From NCBI RefSeq assembly GCF_000621705.1, contig NZ_JHXO01000005.1, positions 62,001-126,000 of the forward strand: a stretch of 64,000 bases of DNA, read 5' to 3'. The notes beneath the pieces were generated by a model that worked only from the letters and a program-made list of their open reading frames with translations, did not search any database and had not been told where the DNA came from. Origin of the DNA: Prolixibacter bellariivorans ATCC BAA-1284. Lineage in GTDB: Bacteria; Bacteroidota; Bacteroidia; Bacteroidales; Prolixibacteraceae. Below, in pieces: positions 48,678-58,686 of this stretch; position 1 is the first letter of the stretch, and every line of letters starts with the position of its first letter. The translations under genes were made by a program, and so were the position numbers.

Positions 48678-49835
48678 ATGAAAATGAATAAACAACGAAA
48701 CCAAATCGCCGTGTTGTTATTGCTTGCTACTATAGTGATGAGTGGTTGTGCAAAGAGCCCGGATACTAAAAAAGAACCTACACTGAAAGATGCTTTTGCC
48801 GGTAAATTTTATATTGGTACGGCACTAAATATTCCACAGATACTTGGACGAGATTCTGCTTCCCTGAAGGTGGTTAAAAATCAGTTTGATGCGATCGTTG
48901 CTGAAAATTGTATGAAGAGCGGGCATCTGGAACCTCAGGAAGGTTTTTTTGACTTTTCGACGGCTGATAAGTTTGTCCAGTTTGGATTAGATAATCATTT
49001 GTTTGTCACCGGTCATACCTTAATCTGGCATTCTCAGGCTCCTCGGTGGTTCTTTACGGATAGTCTGGGACATGATGTATCACGCGACGTTATGATTGCG
49101 CGGATGAAGAATTACATATCCACTGTGGTGGGGCACTTCAAAGGAAAAGTTAAAGGATGGGACGTGGTTAATGAAGCGGTACTGGACGATGGTTCCTTAC
49201 GGAAAAGCAAATTTTACCAAATTATTGGTCCCGATTTTATCAAGCTTGCTTTCGAATTCGCCCATGAAGCGGATCCAAACGCCGAACTATACTACAACGA
49301 TTATTCGATGGCGAATCCGCAGAAAAGGGAAGGAGTTATTCGGATGGTGAAAGAGCTTCAGAGTGAGGGCGTCCGGATTGATGGCATTGGCATGCAAGGA
49401 CATATTGGATTAACACATCCTGATATTGATGAGTTTGAAAAAAGCCTCGAAGCCTTTGCCAGTCTGGGGGTGCAAATAAATATCTCCGAATTGGATCTCT
49501 CTGTTCTACCTAACCCGGACTTCCATACAGGCGCGAATGTGTCTGATAATTTCAAGTATGATAAGAAATTGAATCCTTATGCAGAAGCACTTCCCGACAG
49601 TGTAGCTAAGGCATTCAACCAGCGCTGTCTCGACTTCTTCAACCTCTTTTTGAAGCATCAGGATGTAATCGAACGGGTTACGCTCTGGGGAGTAAACGAC
49701 GGACAATCGTGGAAGAACAACTGGCCGGTCAGAGGTCGCACCGATTATCCGTTGTTATTCGATCGGAATAATCTGCCTAAACCTGTAGTAAAAGAAATTA
49801 TTGATGCGGCGATGAATTATCCGAAAGCCGATTAA
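48678..49835 (+). CDS. GH10 endo-1,4-beta-xylanase lipoprotein
   Basis: About 385 residues from the ATG at 48678 with lipobox MSGC. The GH10 signatures are HTLIWHSQAP, the acid/base Glu166 in GWDVVNEAV and the nucleophile Glu271 in INISELDLS. It cuts the xylan backbone internally. The lipid anchor suggests the outer membrane surface or periplasm. No CBM or inserted domain is seen. It lies 17 bp after the symporter. This is the strongest single pointer to xylan as the substrate of the locus. Confidence 0.96.
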   Translation: MKMNKQRNQIAVLLLLATIVMSGCAKSPDTKKEPTLKDAFAGKFYIGTALNIPQILGRDSASLKVVKNQFDAIVAENCMKSGHLEPQEGFFDFSTADKFVQFGLDNHLFVTGHTLIWHSQAPRWFFTDSLGHDVSRDVMIARMKNYISTVVGHFKGKVKGWDVVNEAVLDDGSLRKSKFYQIIGPDFIKLAFEFAHEADPNAELYYNDYSMANPQKREGVIRMVKELQSEGVRIDGIGMQGHIGLTHPDIDEFEKSLEAFASLGVQINISELDLSVLPNPDFHTGANVSDNFKYDKKLNPYAEALPDSVAKAFNQRCLDFFNLFLKHQDVIERVTLWGVNDGQSWKNNWPVRGRTDYPLLFDRNNLPKPVVKEIIDAAMNYPKAD

Positions 49836-49847
49836 ACTTATATAGCA

Positions 49848-50819
49848 ATGAAAAAAGCAAGATACCTGGTTGAACACATGTATACCGCGGACCCGGCTGT
49901 ACACGTTTTTAATGGCAAACTGTATATCTACCCTTCGCACGATATCGATGCGGGCATTCCCGAGAATGATAACGGCGACCATTTCGATATGCGTGACTAT
50001 CACGTGTTTTCAATGGACTCCATTGAAGGGGAAGTGACCGATCATGGGGTTGCCTTGGACGTAAAGGATATTCCCTGGGCCGGAAGACAACTGTGGGATT
50101 GTGATGCAGCTTTTAAGAATGGGAAGTACTATTTGTACTTTCCGTTGAAGGACAAGACTGATATTTTCCGTATAGGTGTAGCTGTGAGTGAGAAACCTGA
50201 AGGACCTTTCGTTCCGCTTGATAATCCAATCAGAGGAAGTTATTCGATTGATCCCTGTGTTTTTTGTGATGACGATGGTACTCATTACATGTACTTTGGA
50301 GGCTTGTGGGGCGGACAATTGCAGCGCTACCGCGATAATAAAGCCATTGAATGCGGACAGCTTCCCGAGGACGGGCAGCCTGCATTGCCTTCGCGGGTGG
50401 TGAAACTCGATGACAATATGCTGGAATTTGCTGAAGAGCCGAAAGCTGTGGTTATACTGGACGACAACAGAGAGCCTCTGAAGGCAGGTGATAACGAACG
50501 CCGGTTCTTTGAGGCATCGTGGATACACAAATACAAAGGGAAATACTATTTCTCGTATTCAACAGGTGACACGCATAAGCTGTGCTATGCTATTGGTGAC
50601 AATCCTTACGGTCCGTTTACTTACCAGGGAGTGATTCTTACACCGGTTGTTGGCTGGACTACTCATCACTCCATTGTGGAGTTTAAAGGCAAGTGGTACC
50701 TGTTTTATCACGATAGTGTCCCGTCGGGTGGCAAAACATGGTTGCGAAGTATGAAAGTGATTGAACTGGAATATACAGAAGACGGGGGCATTGAAACGAT
50801 TGAAGGAATAGAAGATTAG
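49848..50819 (+). CDS. Cytoplasmic GH43 xylosidase/arabinofuranosidase
   Basis: A 323-residue single-domain GH43 enzyme with no signal peptide, therefore cytoplasmic. The catalytic residues are Asp15 in YTADPAVHV, Asp in YSIDPCVFCDDDG and Glu in FFEASWIHKYKG. It resembles the Bacteroides xylosidase/arabinosidase group that accompanies GPH symporters. It probably splits imported xylo-oligosaccharides to xylose (or releases arabinose). It starts 12 bp after the xylanase stop. Confidence 0.92.
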   Translation: MKKARYLVEHMYTADPAVHVFNGKLYIYPSHDIDAGIPENDNGDHFDMRDYHVFSMDSIEGEVTDHGVALDVKDIPWAGRQLWDCDAAFKNGKYYLYFPLKDKTDIFRIGVAVSEKPEGPFVPLDNPIRGSYSIDPCVFCDDDGTHYMYFGGLWGGQLQRYRDNKAIECGQLPEDGQPALPSRVVKLDDNMLEFAEEPKAVVILDDNREPLKAGDNERRFFEASWIHKYKGKYYFSYSTGDTHKLCYAIGDNPYGPFTYQGVILTPVVGWTTHHSIVEFKGKWYLFYHDSVPSGGKTWLRSMKVIELEYTEDGGIETIEGIED

Positions 50820-50918
50820 AGTTCGAGATACCTAATGTATCTGTCAGAATAAACACTTCCAAAGTTGTTATAGAAATAGGTTTAGTTAGTTTTGTTTCAG
50901 TTAGCTTGATTAGTAAAT

Positions 50919-50956
50919 ATCGGAAGCTCCTTAAAAAGAAGCTTCCGATTATTTAT
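50919..50956 (+). terminator. Terminator after the symporter-xylanase-GH43 operon
   Basis: ATCGGAAGCT (50919-50928) pairs with AAGCTTCCGAT (50939-50949), followed by a T-rich stretch. Confidence 0.8.
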
Positions 50957-51172
50957 TTAGCACAGGTTATTCTGGTATGTTCATTTACATTCTTCAGCCA
51001 TTTAAGATTAAAGATATTTCCAGGTAGTTATGAATGACAGTTTATAACAATAGAGCATACTGTGACGGAATATGCACTGTCGCTAAAAGAAGTTGTGAAT
51101 GAGTTGTATAGCTGATGATTGAATCATCACAGGAAGATGTTAAATGATGCTTAATGTCCGAACGGTGAAAAC

Positions 51173-51306
51173 TTATACTGTTCTCTTGTCATCTTTATAC
51201 TGTTCTTTTTCCATCTTTCTACGTAGAAAGGAGGATCACTTCTACGTAGAAAGATGGAGACTTCTACTTATAAAGATGAGAACTTCTACGTAGAAGTTTT
51301 TGACAC
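51173..51306. repeat. Six-unit ~22-bp direct-repeat array with TTCTACGTAGAA palindromes
   Basis: Units start at 51173, 51195, 51217, 51240, 51262 and 51284 (22 or 23 bp each). All begin TT(A/C)TAC. Units 1-2 share TTATACTGTTCT; units 3, 4 and 6 share TTCTACGTAGAA; unit 5 is TTCTACTTATAA. CCATCTTTCTACGTAGAA and TTCTACGTAGAAAGATGG can also form a long hairpin. It lies between convergent transcription units of the PUL. The rest of 50820-51530 has terminators only. Confidence 0.75.
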
Positions 51307-51431
51307 GAATCGCAGAAGGTTTTGGACTTGTTATTTCGTCGTTCAAAAGTGAACTTCATTCCACGGAAAATTCGCTTTATTCTTATCGGATACAACTACA
51401 ATTATCTTCTTGATTTTTGAATTATAGCAAA

Positions 51432-51466
51432 CAAAAAAAGCCGTCCGAAATAATGGGACGGCCTTT
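51432..51466 (-). terminator. Terminator of the minus-strand PUL operon
   Basis: GCCGTCC (51440-51446) pairs with GGACGGC (51456-51462). The run of A at 51432-51439 reads as a T tail on the minus strand, past the GH95 stop at 51531. Confidence 0.85.
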
Positions 51467-51530
51467 GTAGTAGTTGGTTGTTTGATTAAGGTTTGCTTTT
51501 ATTCCTTATTGCATGTCGTTATTTATCAAA

Positions 51531-53987
51531 CTACATTTTACTTACTTCAATAACATCGCCTTTTCGGGTCGGGACATCATACTCGTATACTTTTTTTAAT
51601 TTGGGCATGTCTAACGGAACTTCCGAGTGCACCAGCGGACTCTTCTGAGCCGGAATGGCGAAAAAAGGATTGGGATTCTGCCCTTTTGCTTTCGTCAGAC
51701 CTTTACCTTTTAGCGGAACATATGAGCGCAGGCGACAATTACCTCCTTCGGTTGAACGGATGGTTGCATGGGCCAGTCCACCGTTTTCCCATTTCAAGTC
51801 GACTGTGAAACCGCCGCGGGCCCTGAGTCCGGTTACGCTACCTTTCTGCCATGCCGTTGGAAGCGCCGGCAAGAGTTGAACGGCGCCATCCTGGCTTTGT
51901 AACAGCATCTCTGCAATACCCGAGGTACAACCGAAGTTACCGTCAATCTGGAAAGGGGGATGGGCATCGAACAGGTTGGGGTAGGTACCTCCGCCTTCCA
52001 TTCCTCTCGAATGGTTCACCGGTCTTAGCTGATCTGTGATTAATTTATAGGCATGGTTTCCGTCGAGCAGCCGCGCCCAGAGGTTTACTTTCCATCCCAT
52101 CGACCATCCGGTCGATTCGTCGCCACGTGCCAGTAGCGATGTTCTGGCAGCAGAAAACAATTCTGGGGTACGGTACGGCGAAATTTGATTCGACGGGTAT
52201 AAGCCGTACAAATGCGATACATGGCGGTGATGATCACTAGGACTATCCCAGTCGTGCAACCACTCCTGTAACTGCCCCCAACGCCCTATTTGCATCGGAG
52301 GAAGACGTTTGATGGCATCCTGCAGCCGGGCAACAAAGGCATCGTCGGTATGCAGGATTTTTGCGGCCATCATGGTTTTTGTAAACAGATCGAACGCCAG
52401 CTGATTATCCATGGTCGCGCCGGCCGTTAAAGCAGTGTGGTGTCCCGGCGGAATATGCTCCGGCGAAATGGAGGGACAAACGACCAGCCAGTGATGTTCC
52501 GGCTCTTCCACCATGAAATCGAGCAGAAACTCTGCCGCTCCTTTCACTACCGGATAGATGGACTTCAGGTACTCTTTATCGCCACCGAAAGCGTATTTGT
52601 AGAACAGATGCTGTGAAAGCCACACGCCGCCCATGGGCCACATTCCCCAGTTGGCTCCGTCTATGGGGCCGGTAATGCGCCAAATATCAGTATTATGATG
52701 GGCTGTCCAGCCACCGGCTCCGTACATATCCTCTGCGGTTTTTCTTCCGGTTTGCGAAAGTTCGCGGACCATCTGAATCAGGGGCTCATTCATCTCCGTC
52801 AGGTTGGTGACTTCCGACGGCCAGTAGTTCATCTCGGTATTGATGTTGATGGTATATTTGCTGTCCCATGGCGGGAAAAGCTGGTTGTTCCATATTCCTT
52901 GCAGGTTCGCCGGCTGTCCTCCCGGTCGCGAAGAGGAGATGAGCAGGTAGCGGCCAAACTGGAAGTACAGAGCTACCAGTTGCGGATCATTATCGCCGGC
53001 AAATTGCGCGAGGCGAACATCGGTGGGATTTTTCACCGAATCCGTTACGCCCAGGTCGAGTTTTACCCGTTGAAAATATTTCCGGTAGTCGGCTGTGCTG
53101 GTTTTCTGAATCTGCTCGTAACTTTTTTTCAGCGCCTGCTGAAGATAGGAACTTGCCAGTGCATCGGCATTGCCACTGATGTCATTGTCGTTTTTAAAGT
53201 TGGTGGCAATGGAGATGTAGATGGTTGCCGCATCGGCATTGGAAACATTCACGACGGTATCATTGGCGGATACTGTACCGCCCCGGGGAACCACTTTTAC
53301 CCGGGCTTCGAACCGGACAGCGCCTTTAACTGTTTCGTGGTCGCTTGTTGTACCCGACAGCACGAGTTCGTCGTTCCCCTGTGTTGACAGGTTGAGCATT
53401 TTCGACGCTCCCGGACGGTCCATCGTGGCAGAAAAGCTTACGGCACCCGGCTTATCGGCCGAAATTCGGGCAACAATTACCTGGTCGGGATACGAGGACA
53501 GTACATGCGTAGTATAATGTACGCCGTTCACGTTATAACGACTGGTCGCCACAGCTTTGTCGATGTCGAGTTCACGGTAGTAGCCCGAGTAATTTTCATG
53601 TTCCGGAAAGGAAAGCCGGAGGTTTCCCACCGTTTGATAGGGCATGCCCTGGGACTTTTTGCTGATAAAATCCTGGTTAACCAGCGTCTCTACTTCTTTG
53701 TATTTCCCTTCGAAAATCAATTTGCGGACTTCGGGCAAGGCCTCTCTGGCCTTCGGGTTATCGTTCCTGTTGGGTTGACCAGCCCATACCGTGCTCTCGT
53801 TCAGTTGAATGGTTTCGTGGCACGGGTCGCCAAAAACCATGGCCCCCAGACGGCCGTTTCCAACCGGCAGAGCTTCGACCCATTGTTTGGCCGGGTGCAG
53901 GTACCAAAGCTTCAAAAGTGAGTCGTTTTGAGCGTAGGCTCCGGCAATAGCCCCCATCACGAGCCAGAATAAAAGGATTCTCTTCAC
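51531..53987 (-). CDS. GH95 alpha-L-fucosidase / alpha-L-galactosidase-family enzyme
   Basis: An 818-residue secreted enzyme with a signal peptide ending near AGAYAQ. The N-terminal beta domain starts [20 protein letters not shown] with [11 protein letters not shown]. The alpha/alpha barrel contains [12 protein letters not shown] and VCPSISPEH, which carry the catalytic region of the family. GH95 inverts alpha-1,2-fucosides or alpha-L-galactosides. In a xylan locus, L-galactose capping of complex cereal-type xylan side chains is the likelier target. It is the last gene of the operon. Confidence 0.93.
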   Translation of the reverse strand: MKRILLFWLVMGAIAGAYAQNDSLLKLWYLHPAKQWVEALPVGNGRLGAMVFGDPCHETIQLNESTVWAGQPNRNDNPKAREALPEVRKLIFEGKYKEVETLVNQDFISKKSQGMPYQTVGNLRLSFPEHENYSGYYRELDIDKAVATSRYNVNGVHYTTHVLSSYPDQVIVARISADKPGAVSFSATMDRPGASKMLNLSTQGNDELVLSGTTSDHETVKGAVRFEARVKVVPRGGTVSANDTVVNVSNADAATIYISIATNFKNDNDISGNADALASSYLQQALKKSYEQIQKTSTADYRKYFQRVKLDLGVTDSVKNPTDVRLAQFAGDNDPQLVALYFQFGRYLLISSSRPGGQPANLQGIWNNQLFPPWDSKYTININTEMNYWPSEVTNLTEMNEPLIQMVRELSQTGRKTAEDMYGAGGWTAHHNTDIWRITGPIDGANWGMWPMGGVWLSQHLFYKYAFGGDKEYLKSIYPVVKGAAEFLLDFMVEEPEHHWLVVCPSISPEHIPPGHHTALTAGATMDNQLAFDLFTKTMMAAKILHTDDAFVARLQDAIKRLPPMQIGRWGQLQEWLHDWDSPSDHHRHVSHLYGLYPSNQISPYRTPELFSAARTSLLARGDESTGWSMGWKVNLWARLLDGNHAYKLITDQLRPVNHSRGMEGGGTYPNLFDAHPPFQIDGNFGCTSGIAEMLLQSQDGAVQLLPALPTAWQKGSVTGLRARGGFTVDLKWENGGLAHATIRSTEGGNCRLRSYVPLKGKGLTKAKGQNPNPFFAIPAQKSPLVHSEVPLDMPKLKKVYEYDVPTRKGDVIEVSKM

Positions 53988-53992
53988 GGTTA

Positions 53993-55522
53993 CTATTTTT
54001 TGATTTCCACTTTTATCTGGGTAAACGAATGGGGAAGAAATGAATAGGTCAACCCGTTTTTGTTTGTTTTAATTTCCTTCGTTACCGGAATATATTGTGA
54101 TTGTTTATCGAATGAGAACGGGGCCTCGAGCGACTGACTGTCGATGATGCCGGCCACTGCTTTCCCTGTCATTTCGCCGGAGGTGGGCAGTATGTCGGCG
54201 GTAATTGCCTTGTCCTTGTTCCGGTTAATCACGTTGATGTAAAGTGTTTGGGTTTCGGGCGAATAGACCGACGTAACGTCGAGGTATGGAATGCCTTTGT
54301 ATTTTTCGGTATTGAAGGTATCGCAGGCCACATAGGTATCGACCGAATTGCCCAGGCAATTGTTGGAAAATGACTTGAAGATATAGAACAGCGGCGTTTT
54401 ATAAGTTCCTTTTTCGCGGTCGCTTCCCAGCAATGAAGTGAACATGGTAAAGTTGGCCATCTTCACCACATCGGCATGACGAACAAAGGAGTTCAGGCAT
54501 TGTGCCACGGACAGTACTGACCGGAAATTACTCCCGAAAGCGCCATATTCATCTACCGAAACATAAATCGGGTTGGTGAAGTCTTTCTTTGTTTTGGCGG
54601 TTTGAATCTCATCGGCGGTTATGCGAATCTTCTCGTCAAAATCCATCGCACTTTGCCCCATGTAGGTGTAATAGTCGGGCGACTTTTCCCAGTAACGGTG
54701 AATGGAGAGGTAATTAATCTTATCGCCGAGGCCTTCCAGTACCTTCCGGTTCCAGTCAATCCATTTGCCGGTACTTTCGTAGTACGACGATCCGGAAGCG
54801 ACAAAACGGATGGTCGGGTCGATGGACTTCATTGCCTTGGCGGCTTCCCTTGCTGTCTTAACGTAGTCTTCGGCCGTTTTGTGGCCCAGTTCCCACGGGG
54901 CGCCGTCTACTTCGTTGCCGAGGTCCCATATTTTGATGTTGTAAGGTTCTTTATGCCCGTATTTAATGCGCAAATCGGAGTAGTAGGTGCCTTTCGGGTA
55001 GTTGCAGTATTCCAGCCAATGGCATGCGTTTTGGATGTCGCCAAGGCCGAGGTTGACACATACCACGTTGTCACTTCCGATGGACTTATTTAATTCCACC
55101 CATTCGTCGGTTCCTACGTGGTTGTTGTCGGTACCGCCCCAGGCCATATTCACGCGAACGGGGCGTTGGCTTTTCGGCCCGATACCATCCTCCCAGTTAT
55201 AGGCCATAACGTAGTTTCCGCCCGGCCAGCGCATGTTGGTTACCTTGAGTTCTTTCCCGGCATCAATGTAATCCTTGCGGAAGCCGTCTTTATCGGCAAG
55301 CGGGGAAGAGGGATCGTACAAATTCCCGTAAAGGGTATTGAAGCTTACCGTATCGGGTAATCCCATCCTTGCTCCGTTAAAGTGGATAGGCTCCATAAAT
55401 ACACCATAAATATTCGGATCAATCTTTCCGATAGTCCGGTCAACATCGATTCTAATTTTAGCTGTTTGGGCACTCAGGAAAAGAGGAAGAGCAAGGCCCA
55501 AAAGTGTGAATACTTTTTTCAT
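53993..55522 (-). CDS. GH51 alpha-L-arabinofuranosidase
   Basis: A 509-residue secreted enzyme with a signal peptide to about residue 19. GH51 features include [20 protein letters not shown], the acid/base Glu204 in DLGNEVDG and the nucleophile Glu325 in VDEYGAFG, plus the C-terminal beta domain. It removes arabinofuranosyl side chains from arabinoxylan or arabinan oligomers. It is five bases from the GH95 gene in one operon. The length matches the compact GH51 type. Confidence 0.94.
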   Translation of the reverse strand: MKKVFTLLGLALPLFLSAQTAKIRIDVDRTIGKIDPNIYGVFMEPIHFNGARMGLPDTVSFNTLYGNLYDPSSPLADKDGFRKDYIDAGKELKVTNMRWPGGNYVMAYNWEDGIGPKSQRPVRVNMAWGGTDNNHVGTDEWVELNKSIGSDNVVCVNLGLGDIQNACHWLEYCNYPKGTYYSDLRIKYGHKEPYNIKIWDLGNEVDGAPWELGHKTAEDYVKTAREAAKAMKSIDPTIRFVASGSSYYESTGKWIDWNRKVLEGLGDKINYLSIHRYWEKSPDYYTYMGQSAMDFDEKIRITADEIQTAKTKKDFTNPIYVSVDEYGAFGSNFRSVLSVAQCLNSFVRHADVVKMANFTMFTSLLGSDREKGTYKTPLFYIFKSFSNNCLGNSVDTYVACDTFNTEKYKGIPYLDVTSVYSPETQTLYINVINRNKDKAITADILPTSGEMTGKAVAGIIDSQSLEAPFSFDKQSQYIPVTKEIKTNKNGLTYSFLPHSFTQIKVEIKK

Positions 55523-55552
55523 GAAAGATATTTTTATTGATTTAGTTTTTTC

Positions 55553-56914
55553 TTACCGTTTAAATTGAACCCAGTCAATTTCGACCAGTGAGTTGGATTG
55601 TTGTACAACGACCAGGTTGTGAACTCCTCTTTGATAGTTCGAAACGGGCACATCGGTGGTTGCCCATTGGTTTCCTTTGGGGATTTTTACTTCAGACAAC
55701 AGAGGACCGTCAGGTTTGTCCAACCGTATCTGTATTTTTCCTCCCTGTTGTGACATGGCCCTTACCTGAACGGACTTGAGTTTTTTATTCCCGAAGTCGA
55801 CGGCATTGTACCGGAGCCAGGCGCCCTGGGTATTGAACAGGGTCTTCCAGCCTTTGAAGGTATCGAGCGAATCGAGGAATGCAACGGATACACCCTTTCC
55901 GCTGATGTGGCTGTACCTGTCAATCTGGATTTCGCGGGTTGCCTGGGTTATTCCCACTCCGCGTAACGTCGGTGTTACTTTTTGTATGGTACCGTCAGGA
56001 TTGAAGAACAGGCTGTCAATACAAATCGACCGATTTTTATCAAAGTGAGGAGAATAAGCATCCTGGTGATAGAAAAGATACCACTGATTCTTATATTGAA
56101 TCATTGATTGATGGTTCGTCCAGCAATGCATTGGCGATTCATCCATGACGACTCCGGCAACTTTGAATGGTCCCACAGGGCTGTCTCCTATTGCATATTC
56201 AAGCCGCTCAATACTGTGCTCAACATGCGGATAAGTCAGGTAGTAAATTCCCTTTCGTTCGAATAAATAAGGGCCTTCTTTCAATCCTTTTTGAGGAAGG
56301 TTTTCAATCTTCTGAGGTTCTGAGGCCAGTTCCAGCATGTTGTCTTTCAGTTTGGCCACATAAATATTTCCCATTGCCCAATAGAGATAGGCCTGCCCGT
56401 CTTTGTCGATAAACACGTTCGGATCAATACCATGGACTCCTTCAATAGGCTTTGCCTGCGGAACATACGGGCCTTCCGGTTTGTCGGCGATAGCCACACC
56501 AATGCCGAAGTTCTTTCTGCCGTTGGGGCCGACAGTCTTAGTGTTGGCCGGGAAATAGAAGTAATACTTCCCGTTCCGTTCGATGCAATCGGGTGCCCAC
56601 ATGCTGTAGGATGTTGAATCGACCCAGGGGACATTGTATTGGCTCACCACGATGCCATGATCCGTCCAATCCGTCAGGTTGGAGGATGAAAACACATGAT
56701 AGTCTTCCATGCAGAACCATTTCTCTCTCAGTCCTTTCCCGGGAGGCGTAGGAATATCGTGCGACGGAAACACATACACTTTACCGTTAAACACCCGGGC
56801 CGAAGGATCGGCAGAAAACTGATCCCGAACGATGGGATTCTGAGCGTGAGTATTGTTCAGGAAGAAGAGCGTCAGTACAATTAGTACGGATAGTTTGCGA
56901 TGGTGTTTTTTCAT
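55553..56914 (-). CDS. Secreted GH43 with C-terminal CBM6-like domain
   Basis: A 453-residue enzyme with a signal peptide ending NTHAQ. The GH43 domain carries Asp36 in FSADPSARV, Asp in HGIDPNVFIDKDG and Glu in LKEGPYLFERKG. From about residue 330 a beta-sandwich with the pattern WLRYNAVDFGNKKLKSVQVR and a final EIDWVQFKR matches CBM6. It is likely an arabinofuranosidase or xylosidase in the periplasm. It lies within the minus-strand operon, 30 bp before the GH51 gene. Confidence 0.91.
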   Translation of the reverse strand: MKKHHRKLSVLIVLTLFFLNNTHAQNPIVRDQFSADPSARVFNGKVYVFPSHDIPTPPGKGLREKWFCMEDYHVFSSSNLTDWTDHGIVVSQYNVPWVDSTSYSMWAPDCIERNGKYYFYFPANTKTVGPNGRKNFGIGVAIADKPEGPYVPQAKPIEGVHGIDPNVFIDKDGQAYLYWAMGNIYVAKLKDNMLELASEPQKIENLPQKGLKEGPYLFERKGIYYLTYPHVEHSIERLEYAIGDSPVGPFKVAGVVMDESPMHCWTNHQSMIQYKNQWYLFYHQDAYSPHFDKNRSICIDSLFFNPDGTIQKVTPTLRGVGITQATREIQIDRYSHISGKGVSVAFLDSLDTFKGWKTLFNTQGAWLRYNAVDFGNKKLKSVQVRAMSQQGGKIQIRLDKPDGPLLSEVKIPKGNQWATTDVPVSNYQRGVHNLVVVQQSNSLVEIDWVQFKR

Positions 56915-56967
56915 TGGTTTAAGCTTTTGATTGAAGAAATGATTTGGCAGATTTAAAATTTCGGCGA

Positions 56968-58653
56968 TTACCTGTGATTTTTATTTAAGTCGATTTCAAT
57001 TCTGTCTATGTCAGGCGCCCAGTCTGTAGCATTTGAAATGCGAATGATATTGTATCCTTTAAGCAATTTAACCGGCAGCGTTTCCCGGGCAATTTTGTCC
57101 CATCCGCCCGAGTTGAGGCAGGAGAGGGGGATATCGGTTCCGTTGACAGAAAGCGTTGCGTTACGGTCTTCTCCTGATAAGTAGTAAAGGGAGAGGTTGT
57201 ATTGGCCGGCTTTCCGGGCGAAGACATGTTGAAATTCGATATAATTATCGGGCCGGTTACCGATTTGAATGACTTTTGCCTTACCGGAGCAAATACTGTC
57301 TCCAGCAGGTTTTGCCAGACCCGGAACTGTCTCACCGTTTTGTGTCAGGTTGAAGTCGTTGAGCCACGCATACTCCGCTTCAAAGACATCTTTCAGCCTC
57401 GTTTTATGAGCTGTTACCTTAATGAATGAAATACCGTGGCCCGGTACGGTTGCTGAATACACCGAATCTCTTGAACCCAAATCTGCACGAGCCCAGAGGT
57501 CGCGTACTTTAGCGCTTCCAACGATATTTAAGTCTTTCCATTTAACCGAAATCGTTGCCGGAGTGATGCTCTGATTCAATAACGCCACGGCAAATTCCTT
57601 ACTTTGCCGCCCGTTCAGATGCTTTGCCCAAACCTGCAGACTGTCTTGTTCATACAGCAAATGAGCCTGTAAGCCCGTTGTATCTTGATTGACGGCGATA
57701 ACCTCCGGGTTGGTAATGATAGCCTTCGTTTCATCGCTCATTTTGGTCATGTCAAGACCTAGTACCAAAGGCGACGAAAGGATGCACCACATCGAGAAGT
57801 GACTTCTGTCTTCACTGGCAGTCATTCCCCGGCCAACTTCCAGCATGTCCATATCATTATAATGACCCGGACTGGCATAGGGAGCCAGGTATTTGCTCAG
57901 GTTAATAATACTAATGATACTCTTCCATTTGGGTTTGGAACCGGGAACATAGTTGATGTCATGCGACATTCGCCATGAACTGGCTATTCGGGTAACCCAG
58001 GTACCGGGGAATTGCCATCGGCAAACGTTAAAGTTGATATTTGTGCGACCCGTGTTGTCAATCGCTTTGCGAATTGCGGTATACCTTGTTTTTTCGTCGA
58101 GCTTTTGCTTCAGGCCGCCGCAATAATCTACCTTCAGGAAATCGAATCCCCATGTTTTAAAAATCAGGTCGATGTCTTGCTGGTCGTGACCGTAAAGTCC
58201 GCCACCAACACCACCGGGCTGATGGCTGTATATCGAACCGCAGGTGTTTTCTCCGGCTTCTGTATAAAAGCCAGCTTTTAATCCTTTGGAGTGAATATAA
58301 TCGGCCACAGCTTTCATTCCGTCAGGGAATTTCACCGAATCAATTCTTAACTTTCCGTCGGGATAGCGACCATCGAAGAAACCATCATCGATGTTGATGT
58401 ATTGAAATCCTGCAGCCGATAATCCTGATGATACCATGGCGTCGGCTTGCCTTTCAATCAGGCTTTCGCTGATATGGGGACCGAACTGATTCCAACTGGC
58501 CCATCCCATTAGCGGTGTCTGGGAATGGTTGGTATCCGACTTATGCTGAGCTTTAACCGGAACGGAAAGAAGGAAAGCAAGCAGTGAGGATATCACCACT
58601 TTTCTCATTGCTGTCATCCGATATCTTCCGGGTGTTGATTTATGTGTTATCAT
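56968..58653 (-). CDS. GH27 enzyme, candidate beta-L-arabinopyranosidase or alpha-galactosidase
   Basis: A 561-residue secreted protein. Its signal peptide starts near Met16 (RKVVISSLLAFLLSVPVKAQ), so the true start may be at 58608. The GH27 barrel has TPLMGWASWNQFG, NIDDGFFDGRYPDGK, the nucleophile Asp176 in FLKVDYCGG and the acid/base Asp232 in SSWRMSHDI. A galactose-binding CBM35-like module occupies about 420-558. Glu132 in FYTEAGENTC stands where alpha-galactosidases have Asp (YSDAG), a change I associate with beta-L-arabinopyranosidase activity. Confidence 0.9.
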   Translation of the reverse strand: MITHKSTPGRYRMTAMRKVVISSLLAFLLSVPVKAQHKSDTNHSQTPLMGWASWNQFGPHISESLIERQADAMVSSGLSAAGFQYINIDDGFFDGRYPDGKLRIDSVKFPDGMKAVADYIHSKGLKAGFYTEAGENTCGSIYSHQPGGVGGGLYGHDQQDIDLIFKTWGFDFLKVDYCGGLKQKLDEKTRYTAIRKAIDNTGRTNINFNVCRWQFPGTWVTRIASSWRMSHDINYVPGSKPKWKSIISIINLSKYLAPYASPGHYNDMDMLEVGRGMTASEDRSHFSMWCILSSPLVLGLDMTKMSDETKAIITNPEVIAVNQDTTGLQAHLLYEQDSLQVWAKHLNGRQSKEFAVALLNQSITPATISVKWKDLNIVGSAKVRDLWARADLGSRDSVYSATVPGHGISFIKVTAHKTRLKDVFEAEYAWLNDFNLTQNGETVPGLAKPAGDSICSGKAKVIQIGNRPDNYIEFQHVFARKAGQYNLSLYYLSGEDRNATLSVNGTDIPLSCLNSGGWDKIARETLPVKLLKGYNIIRISNATDWAPDIDRIEIDLNKNHR

Positions 58654-58686
58654 CGGTTTGGATAATTGTCTGTGGTATTACTTATT

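Noticed and set aside
51173-51306. CRISPR array
   Set aside because: The units directly abut with no spacers, vary too much, and no cas genes are present.
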